A stretch of DNA of 64,000 bases, from contig NZ_LGDV01000190.1 of assembly GCF_001280015.1 (NCBI RefSeq), positions 186,001-250,000 on the forward strand. Direction: 5' to 3'. The translations under genes and the position numbers were made by a program. Under the pieces are notes generated by a model that saw only the letters and a program-made list of their open reading frames with translations, was not told where the DNA came from and did not search any database. Shown here one piece after another: positions 51,349-61,188 of the stretch (position 1 is its first letter; each line of letters opens with the position of its first letter). The stretch is from Streptomyces sp. MMG1121. Lineage in GTDB: Bacteria > Actinomycetota > Actinomycetes > Streptomycetales > Streptomycetaceae.

Positions 51349-51381
51349 ACGGGCTCGCTCCCCGGATGGGAGCGAGCCCGT
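51349..51381. terminator. Hairpin terminator after the acyl-CoA dehydrogenase gene
   Basis: A perfect 14-bp stem (ACGGGCTCGCTCCC / GGGAGCGAGCCCGT) with a 5-base loop lies 24 bases after the stop of the minus-strand dehydrogenase gene. Confidence 0.8.
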
Positions 51382-51405
51382 GTGAACGTTCGATGGACCT
51401 GCCGA

Positions 51406-53232
51406 CTAGAACGCGGCCTCGTCCAGCTCCATCAGGTCCAGCTCGACGGTGCCGGCGACCTTGCGGGCCAGGGTGACGCCCGGCAGGACGTTCGCCGCGA
51501 AGAACTTCGCCGCGGCGATCTTGCCGGTGTAGAACGCCTTGTCCTTCGCCGGGGCGGTGGCCAGCTTCTCGGCGGCGATCGCGGCGCCCTTGAGCAGCAG
51601 GTAGCCGACGATGACGTCACCGGAGGCCAGCAGCAGGCGGGTGGTGTTCAGGCCCACCTTGTAGATGTTCTTGGTGTCCTGCTCGGTGGCCGCGAGGTCG
51701 GTCAGCATCAGGCCGACGATCGCCTCCAGCTCCACGGCCGCCTTGGCCAGGTGCTCACGGGCGCCGGCCAGGTCCTCGCCGCCGGTGCCGAGCGCCAGGA
51801 ACTTCTTGATGTCCTCGGCGAGGGCGTTCAGCGCGGAGCCCTGGTTGCGGACGATCTTCCGGAAGAAGAAGTCCTGGCCCTGGATCGCCGTGGTGCCCTC
51901 GTACAGGGTGTCGATCTTGGAGTCCCGGATGTACTGCTCGATCGGGTACTCCTGCAGGAAGCCGGAGCCGCCGAAGGTCTGCAGCGACTGGGCGAGCTGC
52001 TCGTAGGCCTTCTCGGAGCCGTAGCCCTTGACGACCGGCAGAAGCAGGTCGTTCAGCGCGTGCTCGGCGGAGCTGTCCTCGCCGTTCGCCTCCTTGACCT
52101 GGATCGCGTCCTGGACCGAGGCGGTGTACAGCACGAGGGCGCGCATGCCCTCCGCGTACGCCTTCTGCGTCATCAGCGAGCGGCGCACGTCCGGGTGGTG
52201 GGTGACGGTGACCTTGGGCGCGGCCTTGTCCATGAAGTTCGCCAGGTCGGGGCCCTGGACGCGCTCCTTGGCGTACTCCAGCGCGTTCAGGTAGCCCGTG
52301 GAGAGCGTGGAGATCGCCTTCGTGCCGACCATCATGCGGGCGAACTCGATGATGCGGAACATCTGGCGGATGCCCTCGTGCTTGTCACCGATGAGCCAGC
52401 CCTTGGCGGGGTGCTGGTCGCCGAAGGTCATCTCGCAGGTGTTGGAGGCCTTCAGGCCCATCTTGTGCTCGACGTTGGTGGCGTAGACGCCGTTGCGCTC
52501 GCCCAGCTCGCCGGTCTCGAAGTCGAACTCGTACTTCGGCACGAGGAAGAGGGACAGGCCCTTGGTGCCGGGGCCGGCGCCCTCGGGGCGCGCGAGCACG
52601 TAGTGGAGGATGTTCTCCGACATGTCGTGCTCACCGGAGGTGATGAAGCGCTTCACGCCCTCGATGTGCCAGGAGCCGTCCTCCTGCTGGACCGCCTTGG
52701 TGCGGCCGGCGCCCACGTCGGAGCCCGCGTCGGGCTCGGTGAGCACCATCGTGGAGCCCCACTGCTTCTCCACGGCGATCGAGGCGATGTGCTTCTGGAC
52801 CTCGTTGCCCTCCTCGAAGAGGATGCCGGCGAACGCGGGGCCCGAGGAGTACATCCACACGGCCGGGTTGGCGCCCAGGATCAGCTCGGCGTAGGCCCAG
52901 ATCAGGGAGCGCGGCGAGGTGGTGCCGCCGATCTCCTCGGGCAGGCCGAGCCGCCAGTACTCGGAGTCCATGAAGGCCTGGTAGCTCTTCTTGAAGGACG
53001 CGGGGACCGGCGCGGTGTTGGTCTCCGGGTCGAAGACCGGCGGGTTGCGGTCGGCGTCGGCGAAGGATTCGGCCAGCTCGTTCTCGGAGAGGCGGGTCAG
53101 CTCGTCCAGGACGCTCTTGGCGGTCTCGACGTCCATCTCCTCGAAGGGGCCGGTGCCGTACACCTTGTCGCGCCCCAGTACTTCGAAGAGGTTGAACTCG
53201 ATGTCGCGGAGATTCGGCTTGTAGTGCCCCAT
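51406..53232 (-). CDS. Acyl-CoA dehydrogenase, long FadE5/FadE-type (about 608 aa)
   Basis: The 608-aa flavoprotein is an acyl-CoA dehydrogenase with an extended C-terminal domain. It shows ACAD motifs: [20 protein letters not shown] (FAD/acyl site), [39 protein letters not shown], and the catalytic-base-region [20 protein letters not shown]. The extra C-terminal region (about residues 480-608) is characteristic of the FadE5-like group in actinobacteria, which handle medium to long acyl-CoAs. ATG 53232 starts [19 protein letters not shown], the conserved N-terminus; an upstream in-frame ATG would add 11 residues without similarity. It oxidises fatty acyl-CoA in beta-oxidation, passing electrons to ETF. 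Confidence 0.9.
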   Translation of the reverse strand: MGHYKPNLRDIEFNLFEVLGRDKVYGTGPFEEMDVETAKSVLDELTRLSENELAESFADADRNPPVFDPETNTAPVPASFKKSYQAFMDSEYWRLGLPEEIGGTTSPRSLIWAYAELILGANPAVWMYSSGPAFAGILFEEGNEVQKHIASIAVEKQWGSTMVLTEPDAGSDVGAGRTKAVQQEDGSWHIEGVKRFITSGEHDMSENILHYVLARPEGAGPGTKGLSLFLVPKYEFDFETGELGERNGVYATNVEHKMGLKASNTCEMTFGDQHPAKGWLIGDKHEGIRQMFRIIEFARMMVGTKAISTLSTGYLNALEYAKERVQGPDLANFMDKAAPKVTVTHHPDVRRSLMTQKAYAEGMRALVLYTASVQDAIQVKEANGEDSSAEHALNDLLLPVVKGYGSEKAYEQLAQSLQTFGGSGFLQEYPIEQYIRDSKIDTLYEGTTAIQGQDFFFRKIVRNQGSALNALAEDIKKFLALGTGGEDLAGAREHLAKAAVELEAIVGLMLTDLAATEQDTKNIYKVGLNTTRLLLASGDVIVGYLLLKGAAIAAEKLATAPAKDKAFYTGKIAAAKFFAANVLPGVTLARKVAGTVELDLMELDEAAF

Positions 53233-53450
53233 GGCGACGGCTCCGTAGAGAGATCGGCGAGGCACTGACTCCTCGCGCCTAATTCACGTACCAACAAGTA
53301 GCTACGATGATGCTACCCGTCGGTAATAAGACGCAACCCCTACCGGTCCAAGTGTGAGAAGGGTCTACTCGACCCCGCTCGCCGGCAGTGCCACCGCGCC
53401 GCCCGGTTCCCCGCCACCCGCCCGGATCCCTCCCTCGGTACGCTTGCGCC

Positions 53451-53924
53451 ATGTACGGCTACGACCAGAATGCTGGCGCTCAGCAGCAGTACGCCCCGCC
53501 GCAGCAGCCGGGCGGTGCCGGTGGGTACGGCCAGCAGCCGCCGCTCTACCCGGAGCCGTCCCCGCCCTCGCTCGCGGACGCGGTGCGTGCCTTCACCACC
53601 GGGCAGATGTCCGCCGAGGACTTCCAGCAGATCTTCGCCACGTCGAAGGTGTACTGCCCGCGCGGTGACACCCCCGGCTTCCTCGCCCTGCACAACACCC
53701 AGCAGCCGGTGATCCCGATGTTCACCTCGCTGAAGGAGCTGCGCCGCTACGCGGGCAAGGAGTCCAAGTACTTCGTGATCACCGGCGCCGAGGTGATCGA
53801 TCTGCTGCCGACCGGCTACGGATTCGTCCTGGACATGGAGGGCGAGCACCGGATGGTGTTCGACGCGAAGGCGGTCGAGCAGATGGTCGACTTCGCGATG
53901 CGCCGGATGTACGGCGGCGGCTGA
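53451..53924 (+). CDS. SseB-family protein
   Basis: The 157-aa protein has a Gln/Gly/Pro-rich N-terminus (NAGAQQQYAPPQQPGGAGGY) and a globular domain matching actinobacterial SseB proteins (IFATSKVYCPRGDTPGFLAL, SLKELRRYAGKESKYFVITG, DLLPTGYGFVLDMEGEHRMV). These small proteins have no agreed function; the name comes from an enhancin-like annotation. ATG 53451 (MYGYDQNAG) is chosen since upstream codons in frame do not resemble the family. It is divergent from the acyl-CoA dehydrogenase gene and ends before a strong hairpin. Confidence 0.8.
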   Translation: MYGYDQNAGAQQQYAPPQQPGGAGGYGQQPPLYPEPSPPSLADAVRAFTTGQMSAEDFQQIFATSKVYCPRGDTPGFLALHNTQQPVIPMFTSLKELRRYAGKESKYFVITGAEVIDLLPTGYGFVLDMEGEHRMVFDAKAVEQMVDFAMRRMYGGG

Positions 53925-53947
53925 ACCGCACGCGCGCCACGACGCGA

Positions 53948-53977
53948 CGAGCCCGGAGGGAATGCCCTCCGGGCTCG
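53948..53977. terminator. Hairpin terminator after the SseB-family gene
   Basis: A perfect 13-bp stem (CGAGCCCGGAGGG / CCCTCCGGGCTCG) with loop AATG follows the gene by 23 bases. Confidence 0.8.
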
Positions 53978-54042
53978 CTGTGTTGTGGGGTGGCAGAAAG
54001 TTCAACGCTCAACTAAAGTGGGCGCACAAGGAGGTACCGACC

Positions 54043-55020
54043 ATGCCTGCAGTGACCGTCGAGAACCCGTTGACGCTGCCCCGCGTGACCGCTCCCGCCG
54101 ACGCCGTCGCGCGTCCGGTGCTGGCCGTCAGCACCGCTCCGAGCGGTTTCGAGGGGGAGGGTTTCCCGGTGCGCCGGGCGTTCGCGGGGATCAACTACCG
54201 CCATCTCGACCCGTTCATCATGATGGACCAGATGGGCGAGGTGGAGTACGCGCCGGGCGAGCCCAAGGGCACCCCCTGGCACCCGCACCGCGGCTTCGAG
54301 ACCGTCACCTACATCATCGACGGCATCTTCGACCACCAGGACAGCAACGGTGGTGGCGGCACCATCACCAACGGTGACACCCAGTGGATGACCGCGGGCT
54401 CGGGCCTGCTGCACATCGAGGCTCCGCCGGAGTCCCTCGTCGTGTCCGGCGGCCTCTTCCACGGCCTCCAGCTGTGGGTGAACCTGCCCGCCAAGGACAA
54501 GATGATGGCCCCGCGCTACCAGGACATCCGCGGCGGCAACGTCCAGCTGCTCACCACCCCCGACGGCGGCGCGCTGCTGCGGGTCATCGCGGGCGAGCTG
54601 GACGGCCACCAGGGTCCCGGCGTCACGCACACGCCGATCACGATGATCCACGCGACGCTCGCCCCGGGCGCGGAGGTCACGCTGCCCTGGCGCGAGGACT
54701 TCAACGGCCTGGCCTACGTCCTCGCGGGCCGCGGCAGCGTCGGTGCGGAGCGCCGGCCGGTCCACCTCGGCCAGACCGCGGTGTTCGGCGCCGGGTCCTC
54801 GCTGACCGTCCGTGCGGACGAGCGGCAGGACGGCCACACCCCGGACCTGGAGGTCGTCCTTCTCGGCGGCCGGCCGATCCGTGAGCCCATGGCCCACTAC
54901 GGCCCGTTCGTCATGAACACCCGGGAGGAGCTGCAGCAGGCCTTCGAGGACTTCCAGAAGGGGCGGCTCGGAACCATTCCCGCAGTGCACGGGATGACGT
55001 CCGAAGGCCCGCGGGGCTGA
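54043..55020 (+). CDS. Pirin-family protein
   Basis: The 325-aa bicupin belongs to the pirin family. Its N-terminal cupin carries the metal ligands in GTPWHPHRGFETVTYIIDG and AGSGLLHIEAPPE, followed by the HGLQLWVNLPAKDKM segment typical of pirins and a second, degenerate cupin after about residue 190. AAGGAGGT stands seven bases before the ATG. Bacterial pirins act as quercetinases or interact with pyruvate dehydrogenase and other metabolic proteins; which applies here is unknown. Confidence 0.88.
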   Translation: MPAVTVENPLTLPRVTAPADAVARPVLAVSTAPSGFEGEGFPVRRAFAGINYRHLDPFIMMDQMGEVEYAPGEPKGTPWHPHRGFETVTYIIDGIFDHQDSNGGGGTITNGDTQWMTAGSGLLHIEAPPESLVVSGGLFHGLQLWVNLPAKDKMMAPRYQDIRGGNVQLLTTPDGGALLRVIAGELDGHQGPGVTHTPITMIHATLAPGAEVTLPWREDFNGLAYVLAGRGSVGAERRPVHLGQTAVFGAGSSLTVRADERQDGHTPDLEVVLLGGRPIREPMAHYGPFVMNTREELQQAFEDFQKGRLGTIPAVHGMTSEGPRG

Positions 55021-55086
55021 CCTGCCGCCCGACTCGGTCGGCGCGGAAAACAGGACACCCGCCGCTGTGCATGATCCGCTGGACGT

Positions 55087-56163
55087 GTGCAGCTGTTGCC
55101 CGATGCCGTCCGCCGCCTTGCCGCCTGGTGCGTCGTGCTGCTGCTCGTCGCCGGGGTGGGCTGGGTGGCGGTGCGGCTGTGCGGGGAGTTCCGGACGGCC
55201 GTCACGCCGGTGCTGCTCGCACTGCTCGGGACCGCGCTGCTCGGGCCGCTGTACCGGCGGCTGGTGCAGGCCCGGGTGCAGCCGTCGATCGCGGCCGGCC
55301 TGACCTGCGTCGCCGTCGTGGCCGTCGTGGGCGGTGCCGTGTACATCGTCGTCGCCGCCCTCATCGACACCGGGAACCAGATCATCGCCTCGCTGCGGGA
55401 GGCCGCCAAGTCCGTCTCCGCGCACTTCGGGGCCGCCGGTACCGGGCTGGACGACCTCGCCGCCAACTCCCGCAAGCTGCTGGGCAAGTTCGGCGGGACG
55501 GCCGCGTCCAACGTGATCAGCGGGGTCAGCGTCGTCGGCGAGAGCATCGCCATGGCCGTACTCGCCCTGCTGCTCGTCTTCTTCTTCCTGCGCGACTCCC
55601 ACCGGGCCGTCGAGACCCTGAGATCCATCGCGCCCGGCGGCACCGCCGACACCCTGGAGGCGATCGCCCGACGGGCCTTCGAGGCGGTGGAGGGCTTCAT
55701 GCGCGGGACCACCGTCATCGCCCTCATCGACGCCCTGTGCATCACGGTCGGGCTGCTGATCCTCCAGGTGCCCGGCGCGATCGGGCTCGGCGCGCTGGTC
55801 TTCGTCGGTGCCTACATCCCCTATCTCGGCGCCTTCATCTCCGGCGCGGTGGCCGTCCTGGTCGCCCTCGCCGACCGCGGCTTCGTCATCGGGCTGTGGG
55901 CGCTCGGCGTCGTCCTGGCCGTGCAGGTGCTGGAGGGGCATGTGCTCCAGCCGGTCATCCAGAGCCGGACCGTGCAGATGCACCCGGCCGTGGTGATGCT
56001 CGCGATCACCGCGGGCGCCTCCGTCGCGGGCATCCTCGGCATGCTGCTCGCCGTACCGCTGACCGCCGCCGCCTTCGGGGTCGTACAGGAGCTGCGGGTC
56101 CGTTACGCGGCACCCTCCGCGTCGGCGGCCAAGGCGCCTCCCGACGCGTCTTCGACCTCGTAG
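55087..56163 (+). CDS. AI-2E-family transporter (PerM/YdiK-like)
   Basis: The 358-aa protein has about eight transmembrane helices in the AI-2E arrangement: an N-terminal pair (WCVVLLLVAGVGWVAVRL, VTPVLLALLGTALLGPLY), an amphipathic soluble segment, and the C-terminal region with GFMRGTTVIALIDALCITVG, VFVGAYIPYLGAFISGAVAV, LQPVIQSRTVQMHPAVVML and ITAGASVAGILGMLLAVPL. Most members export metabolites or act as Na+/H+ antiporters; the AI-2 link holds for few. GTG 55087 starts the gene. Its last 61 bases overlap the end of the SpoIIE-type gene on the other strand. Confidence 0.85.
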   Translation: MQLLPDAVRRLAAWCVVLLLVAGVGWVAVRLCGEFRTAVTPVLLALLGTALLGPLYRRLVQARVQPSIAAGLTCVAVVAVVGGAVYIVVAALIDTGNQIIASLREAAKSVSAHFGAAGTGLDDLAANSRKLLGKFGGTAASNVISGVSVVGESIAMAVLALLLVFFFLRDSHRAVETLRSIAPGGTADTLEAIARRAFEAVEGFMRGTTVIALIDALCITVGLLILQVPGAIGLGALVFVGAYIPYLGAFISGAVAVLVALADRGFVIGLWALGVVLAVQVLEGHVLQPVIQSRTVQMHPAVVMLAITAGASVAGILGMLLAVPLTAAAFGVVQELRVRYAAPSASAAKAPPDASSTS

Positions 56164-58256
56164 AGCTCGAACCAGATGCTCTTGCCCTCGCCGCGCGGGT
56201 TCACGCCCCAGGCGTCGGCGAGCAGTTCGATCAGCATCAGGCCGCGCCCGGAGGAGGCCAGTTCGCCGGGGTGGCGCTTGTGCGGCAGGTCGTCGCCCGC
56301 GTCGGTGACCTCCAGCCGCAGCCGGCGCGCGCCCACCTCGCCGGTGACCTCGGCCAGCAGCAGCGCGTCGGCGTCGGTGTGGACGAGGACGTTGGTGACC
56401 ATCTCCGAGACCAGCAGCACCGCCGAGTCGACCTGCTCGGGAGAGATCCAGTCGTGCAGCAGCTCGCGCAGATGCCGGCGGGCCCCGGCGATCCGGTCCG
56501 GCTCGTCCTGGGCCACCGACAGCAGCGTGCGCCGTACCGTCGGCCGTGCCGTGCCCTCCTGGCGCCGGCCCAGCAGCACCAGCGCGATGTCGTCCTCGCG
56601 GCGGTCGGCGAGGGGGCCGGTGGTGTAGTGCGAGGACGGCCCGTGCACGCCCTGCACCAGCGCGTCGGCCAGCGACTCCAGGCCGCCCCCGTCGTCTCCC
56701 CGGTGGTCCTCCAGGATCGCCCGCAGCCGCTGCCAGCCGCTCTCCAGGTCGTGTCCGCCGGTCTCGATCAGGCCGTCGGTGCACAGCATCAGGGTCTCGC
56801 CGGGTTCGAGGGCGAACCGGGTCGTCGGATAGTCCGCGTCCGGGTCGATGCCCAGCGGCAGTCCGCCCGCCGTCGGCCGCATCATCACCGTGCCGTCGGC
56901 CATCCGGATCGCCGGGTCCGGGTGCCCGGCGCGGGCGATCTCCAGCAGCCCGGTCACCGGATCGACCTCCGCGTACACACAGGTCGCGAAGCGCAGGTCG
57001 GCCGGCTGGTCGTCCTGGTCGCCGTGCGTGATCCCGTGCAGGAAGCGGGAGACGCGGGAGAGCACGGCGTCCGGGTGGTGGCCCTCGGCGGCGTAGGCGC
57101 GCAGGGCGATGCGGACCTGGCCCATGAGACCCGCCGCCCGTACGTCATGCCCCTGGACGTCCCCGACGACCAGCGCGAAGCGGCCGGAGGGGAGCGGGAC
57201 CATGTCGTACCAGTCGCCGCCGACCTGGAGCCCGCCGCCGGTCGGGATGTACCGGGCGGCCACCCGCATCCCCGGGATCTCCGGGCCCAGCAACGGCAGC
57301 ATGGAGCGCTGGAGGCCCTCCGTCAGCTCCCGCTCGGACTCGGCGGCACCGGCCCGGGACAGCGCCTGGGCGAGCATCCGGGCGACCGTGGTGAGGACCG
57401 CGCGCTCGTCGGGAGTGAACGCCACCAGGTGGGTGAAGGCGGCCATCCAGGCGCCCATCGTGTGCCCGGCCACCGTCAGCGGCAGGAAGGCCCAGGACTG
57501 GCGGCCGAAGGGCTGGGCGAGCGGCCAGGTGACCGGGTAGCGCTCCTTGTACTCCGCCGGCGAGGAGAGGTAGACCGCCCGCCCGGTGCGCGCGACCTCG
57601 GCCGCCGGGTAGTCGGTGGCCAGCGGCATGTTCGAGAAGGGGTTCATGTCGCCGGGTTCGTGCCCGTGCTGGCCGATGATCGTCAGCCGGTCGCCCTCGG
57701 CTCCGAAGACCACGAGCCCGTCCGGGGAGAAGCCCGGCATCGACAGGCCGCCCGCCACCCGCAGCACTTCCTCGGTCGACCGGGCCTCCGCCAGCGCCCG
57801 GCCCGCGTCCAGCAGGAACGCCTCCCGCGAGCGCCGCCAGTCCCCGGTGACCGCGCTGCGCCCGGCCGCCGTGCCCGGGGCCGGTTCGGTGACCTCCTGG
57901 AGGGTGCCGATCAGCTCGTAGGCTTGGCGATCGGGGGCGAAGGACGGCTTGGAGCGGCTGCGGACGACCCGCAGGACCCTCCCGTGCTCGTCCATGATCC
58001 GGATGCGCACCTCGGCGAGCGTGCCCTCGGCGACCGCCAGCGGGATCACCCCGGTGATCTCGTTCCAGTCCGCCGGGTGCAGCCGGGCCCTGGTCTGGGC
58101 CTCCGTGAGGGTGACCGGCTCCGGCGGCAGCCCGAGCAGCCGCGCCGCCTCCGCGTCTACGGTGACCAGTCCGGCGGCCGTGTCCCAGTGCCACAGCCCG
58201 GTCGCGAGGGCAGCGAGGACGTCCCCGAGGGACGGAAGGGGCTCGCCTGTGCGCAT
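56103..58256 (-). CDS. SpoIIE-family PP2C phosphatase with PAS, GAF and HATPase domains
   Basis: The 717-aa sensor-phosphatase has four domains: PAS-like (residues about 10-120, WDTAAGLVTVDAEAARLLGL), GAF (about 150-310, GRALAEARSTEEVLRVAGGL to VLTTVARMLAQALS), SpoIIE/PP2C (about 330-545, with VGGDWYDMVPLPSGRFALVV, GDVQGHDVRAAGLMGQVRIA and DIALVLLGRR), and a C-terminal RsbW-like HATPase (VDSAVLLVSEMVTNVLVHTD, GRGLMLIELLADAWGV). It would control an anti-sigma factor antagonist by dephosphorylation, a common Streptomyces stress and development scheme. ATG 58256 is the start. Its 3' end overlaps the AI-2E transporter gene by 61 bp. Confidence 0.88.
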   Translation of the reverse strand: MRTGEPLPSLGDVLAALATGLWHWDTAAGLVTVDAEAARLLGLPPEPVTLTEAQTRARLHPADWNEITGVIPLAVAEGTLAEVRIRIMDEHGRVLRVVRSRSKPSFAPDRQAYELIGTLQEVTEPAPGTAAGRSAVTGDWRRSREAFLLDAGRALAEARSTEEVLRVAGGLSMPGFSPDGLVVFGAEGDRLTIIGQHGHEPGDMNPFSNMPLATDYPAAEVARTGRAVYLSSPAEYKERYPVTWPLAQPFGRQSWAFLPLTVAGHTMGAWMAAFTHLVAFTPDERAVLTTVARMLAQALSRAGAAESERELTEGLQRSMLPLLGPEIPGMRVAARYIPTGGGLQVGGDWYDMVPLPSGRFALVVGDVQGHDVRAAGLMGQVRIALRAYAAEGHHPDAVLSRVSRFLHGITHGDQDDQPADLRFATCVYAEVDPVTGLLEIARAGHPDPAIRMADGTVMMRPTAGGLPLGIDPDADYPTTRFALEPGETLMLCTDGLIETGGHDLESGWQRLRAILEDHRGDDGGGLESLADALVQGVHGPSSHYTTGPLADRREDDIALVLLGRRQEGTARPTVRRTLLSVAQDEPDRIAGARRHLRELLHDWISPEQVDSAVLLVSEMVTNVLVHTDADALLLAEVTGEVGARRLRLEVTDAGDDLPHKRHPGELASSGRGLMLIELLADAWGVNPRGEGKSIWFELYEVEDASGGALAADAEGAA

Positions 58257-58471
58257 TGCCCCACTTTAGGAATATGTGACCGAAGGGTGCCACCGTACGA
58301 ACAGAGGATCCTGTACCCCCTGGCGAACGGGAGGATCCTCCAGTTGAGGGCGCGGAAAAGGGTGGGGAGCCGACCTTGGGCTGCCCGGTACCCTTGATGG
58401 GTCCGGGCCCCGTGCCCGTTCCGTCGGGGAGAGCACTCCGGCAGACCACGAACGAAGGACGATGAACGACG

Positions 58472-60235
58472 ATGCATCGGTACAGGTCCCACACCTGCGG
58501 CCAGCTCCGCGCCTCTGACGTCGACACCGACGTCCGGCTGAGTGGCTGGCTGCACAATCGGCGCGACCTGGGCGGCATCCTCTTCATCGATCTGCGCGAC
58601 CACTACGGCATCACGCAGCTGGTCGCCCGCCCCGGCACGCCCGCGTACGAGGCCCTGGACACGATCTCCAAGGAGTCCACGGTCCGCGTCGACGGCCGCG
58701 TTGTTTCACGTGGAACCGAGAACGTGAACCCCGACCTGCCGACCGGTGAGATCGAGGTCGAGGTGGCCGAGGTCGAGCTGCTGGGCGCCGCCGCCCCGCT
58801 CCCCTTCACCATCAACGCCGAGGACGGGGTCAACGAGGAGCGGCGCCTGGAGTACCGCTTCCTGGACCTGCGCCGCGAGCGCATGCACCGCAACATCATG
58901 CTGCGTACGGCCGTCATCTCGGCCATCCGGCACAAGATGACGGCGCTGGGCTTCAACGAGATGGCGACGCCGATCCTGTCCGCCACCTCCCCCGAGGGCG
59001 CGCGTGACTTCGTCGTGCCGTCGCGCCTGAACCCGGGCAAGTTCTACGCCCTGCCGCAGGCCCCGCAGCAGTTCAAGCAGCTGCTGATGATCTCCGGCTT
59101 CGACCGCTACTTCCAGATCGCGCCCTGCTTCCGCGACGAGGACGCCCGCGCCGACCGTTCGCCGGGCGAGTTCTACCAGCTCGACGTCGAGATGAGCTTC
59201 GTCGAGCAGGAGGACGTCTTCCGGCCGATCGAGCAGCTGATGACGGAACTCTTCGAGGAGTTCGGCGGCGGCCGCCATGTGACGTCCCCCTTCCCGCGCA
59301 TCCCGTTCCGCGAGGCGATGCTGAAGTACGGCTCCGACAAGCCGGACCTGCGCGCCAAGCTGGAGCTGGTGGACATCACCGATGTCTTCGAGGGCTCGGA
59401 GTTCAAGGCGTTCGCCGGCAAGCACGTGCGCGCCCTGCCGGTGCCGGACGTCTCCGCGCAGCCCCGCAAGTTCTTCGACCAGCTCGGCGACTTCGCCGTC
59501 ACGCTGGGCGCCAAGGGCCTGGCCTGGGTCCGTGTCGGCGAGGACGGGGCGCTGTCCGGTCCGATCGCGAAGTTCCTCACCGAGGAGAACGTCGCCGAGC
59601 TGACCAAGCGCCTCTCGCTCGCCCCCGGCCACGCGATCTTCTTCGGCGCGGGCGAGTTCGACGAGGTCTCGAAGATCATGGGCGCGGTCCGCGTCGAGGC
59701 CGCCAAGCGCGCCGGCCAGTTCGAGGAGAACGTCTTCCGCTTCTGCTGGATCGTCGACTTCCCGATGTACGAGAAGGACGAGGACACCGGCGCGATCGAC
59801 TTCTCGCACAACCCGTTCTCCATGCCGCAGGGCGGCCTGGAGGCGCTTGAGACCCAGGACCCGCTGGACATCCTGGGCTGGCAGTACGACATCGTCTGCA
59901 ACGGCGTCGAGCTGTCCTCCGGCGCGATCCGGAACCACGAGCCGGAGATCATGCTCAAGGCGTTCGAGATCGCCGGATACGACCGCGAGACCGTCGAGGA
60001 GAAGTTCGCGGGCATGCTCCGCGCCTTCCGCTTCGGCGCCCCGCCGCACGGCGGCATCGCCCCCGGCGTGGACCGCATCGTCATGCTCCTCGCGGACGAG
60101 CCGAACATCCGCGAGACGATCTCCTTCCCGCTCAACGGCAACGCCCAGGACCTGATGATGGGCGCCCCGACCGAGCTGGAGGAGGCCCGGCTGCGCGAGC
60201 TGCACCTGGACATCAGGAAGCCGCAGCCGAAGTAG
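58472..60235 (+). CDS. aspS: Aspartyl-tRNA synthetase
   Basis: The 587-aa class II synthetase charges tRNA-Asp. It has the anticodon-binding OB fold ([20 protein letters not shown]), motif 2 ([20 protein letters not shown]), the bacterial GAD insertion domain in the middle, and motif 3 ([20 protein letters not shown]). Streptomyces lack AsnRS and use a non-discriminating AspRS with GatCAB, so it probably also makes Asp-tRNA-Asn. The segment encoding VVSRG (GTT GTT TCA CGT GGA) contains a near-perfect parS sequence and uses codons rare in this genome. Confidence 0.93.
   Translation: MHRYRSHTCGQLRASDVDTDVRLSGWLHNRRDLGGILFIDLRDHYGITQLVARPGTPAYEALDTISKESTVRVDGRVVSRGTENVNPDLPTGEIEVEVAEVELLGAAAPLPFTINAEDGVNEERRLEYRFLDLRRERMHRNIMLRTAVISAIRHKMTALGFNEMATPILSATSPEGARDFVVPSRLNPGKFYALPQAPQQFKQLLMISGFDRYFQIAPCFRDEDARADRSPGEFYQLDVEMSFVEQEDVFRPIEQLMTELFEEFGGGRHVTSPFPRIPFREAMLKYGSDKPDLRAKLELVDITDVFEGSEFKAFAGKHVRALPVPDVSAQPRKFFDQLGDFAVTLGAKGLAWVRVGEDGALSGPIAKFLTEENVAELTKRLSLAPGHAIFFGAGEFDEVSKIMGAVRVEAAKRAGQFEENVFRFCWIVDFPMYEKDEDTGAIDFSHNPFSMPQGGLEALETQDPLDILGWQYDIVCNGVELSSGAIRNHEPEIMLKAFEIAGYDRETVEEKFAGMLRAFRFGAPPHGGIAPGVDRIVMLLADEPNIRETISFPLNGNAQDLMMGAPTELEEARLRELHLDIRKPQPK
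58703..58716. other. parS-like site inside aspS
   Basis: GTTTCACGTGGAAC differs from the 14-bp parS palindrome at one base (58713). Read on the minus strand it is GTTCCACGTGAAAC, which is a variant allowed by the general consensus TGTTNCACGTGAAACA. The non-preferred codons GTT and TCA are needed to spell it, which suggests selection for the site. Confidence 0.75.
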
Positions 60236-60253
60236 CCGTAGACCGTACGCGTG

Positions 60254-60292
60254 GCTGAGGCCCGGAACCCCGAGGGGGCTCCGGGCCTCAGC
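60254..60292. terminator. Bidirectional hairpin terminator between aspS and the nucleotidyltransferase gene
   Basis: A perfect 13-bp stem (GCTGAGGCCCGGA / TCCGGGCCTCAGC) with a 13-base loop lies between convergent genes. It overlaps the stop codon of the minus-strand gene at 60288-60290. Confidence 0.7.
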
Positions 60293-60998
60293 TGTCGCCG
60301 GTGTCCTCGCCGGTGTCCTCGTCGGGAGAGGCGCCGTCCTCCAGCAGCCGTTCGGCGATGTCGTCGGACCAGTGCTGGGCCCAGGCGCGCAGGGCGACGA
60401 CCTCGTCCTCGGTGAGGCCGTAGCGCAGGAAGTCCCGGTCGGCGTAGAAGTCCGAACCGGTCAGCCGGGACTGGAGGGTGGGCAGGTCGAAGGGGTCGTG
60501 GGCGTGCCGGCGGCCCAGCTCCTCCAGGCCGGGCAGCGGGAACCGGGCGGCCGCGGCCCGCGCGTCGACCAGGTCGACGGCCGCGCCCCGGTCGTACAGC
60601 GCGCGGATCTTCGTACCGACCGCGTCCGCCAGGGACAGCGTGGGGCCGTACTCGGTGAGGTCCGGCGGCTGCCAGAACGCCTCCTTGTGCAGCGCGAGCG
60701 CGCACGGCTCGCCGCTCTCGGGGTCGGTGACCGTCAGCTGAGCGGTGAGCACGCCGACGGTCCCGGTCAGCACCCGGCGGCCCCGTGCCTCCAGTGCGGC
60801 GGCCACGGCGCCGGCGATCATCGGCAGGTCCTCGGCGCTCTCCGTGGCGAAGTCGAGGTTCGCGTGCGGCCGGTGCAGCAGGCCGTGCGCCTGGAGGGCG
60901 TAGCCGCCGGCGAGCACCAGCCCGTGGGGGCCGCCCGCGGTGACGACGTCGGCGAGCAGCCGGCGGTGGGGTTCGGGGAGGTGGACGTGGTGGTTCAC
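60288..60998 (-). CDS. AbiEii/AbiGii-like nucleotidyltransferase
   Basis: The 236-aa protein resembles the nucleotidyltransferase fold of AbiEii-type toxins: GGYALQAHGLLHRPHANLDF is the GG..A...G...R.T.D.D-type motif region, followed by LADAVGTKIRALYDRGAAVD and LVDARAAAARFPLP. The catalytic aspartate context (HANLDFAT) has one of the two usual acidic residues replaced, so activity is uncertain. The GTG at 60998 begins VNHHVHLPEPHRRLL, which matches the family start; a longer frame extends to 61124. It is a single gene without an adjacent AbiEi-like antitoxin, so it may act as an ordinary metabolic nucleotidyltransferase. Confidence 0.7.
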   Translation of the reverse strand: MNHHVHLPEPHRRLLADVVTAGGPHGLVLAGGYALQAHGLLHRPHANLDFATESAEDLPMIAGAVAAALEARGRRVLTGTVGVLTAQLTVTDPESGEPCALALHKEAFWQPPDLTEYGPTLSLADAVGTKIRALYDRGAAVDLVDARAAAARFPLPGLEELGRRHAHDPFDLPTLQSRLTGSDFYADRDFLRYGLTEDEVVALRAWAQHWSDDIAERLLEDGASPDEDTGEDTGDS

Positions 60999-61188
60999 GA
61001 CATCGGACTCTGCCAGAGAACATTCCGCGAAGGACGGCAACTCTGCGCGGCGCGGCGGCCAGCCGGGCGGCGACGCCGGGGGCGAGGTGCCGGTCCCGGT
61101 GAGGGTGGTTTCTGCCCGGGACACGGGACTGGGCGTGCGGGGGCGCGCTGGGGTTTTCGGTGTCCCTCAGGAAGGGCCTAACTCACCT

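Noticed and set aside
60288..60998. Reading the AbiEii-like gene as a toxin-antitoxin system
   Set aside because: No antitoxin gene lies beside it, and the catalytic acidic motif is incomplete, so a TA role is not supported.
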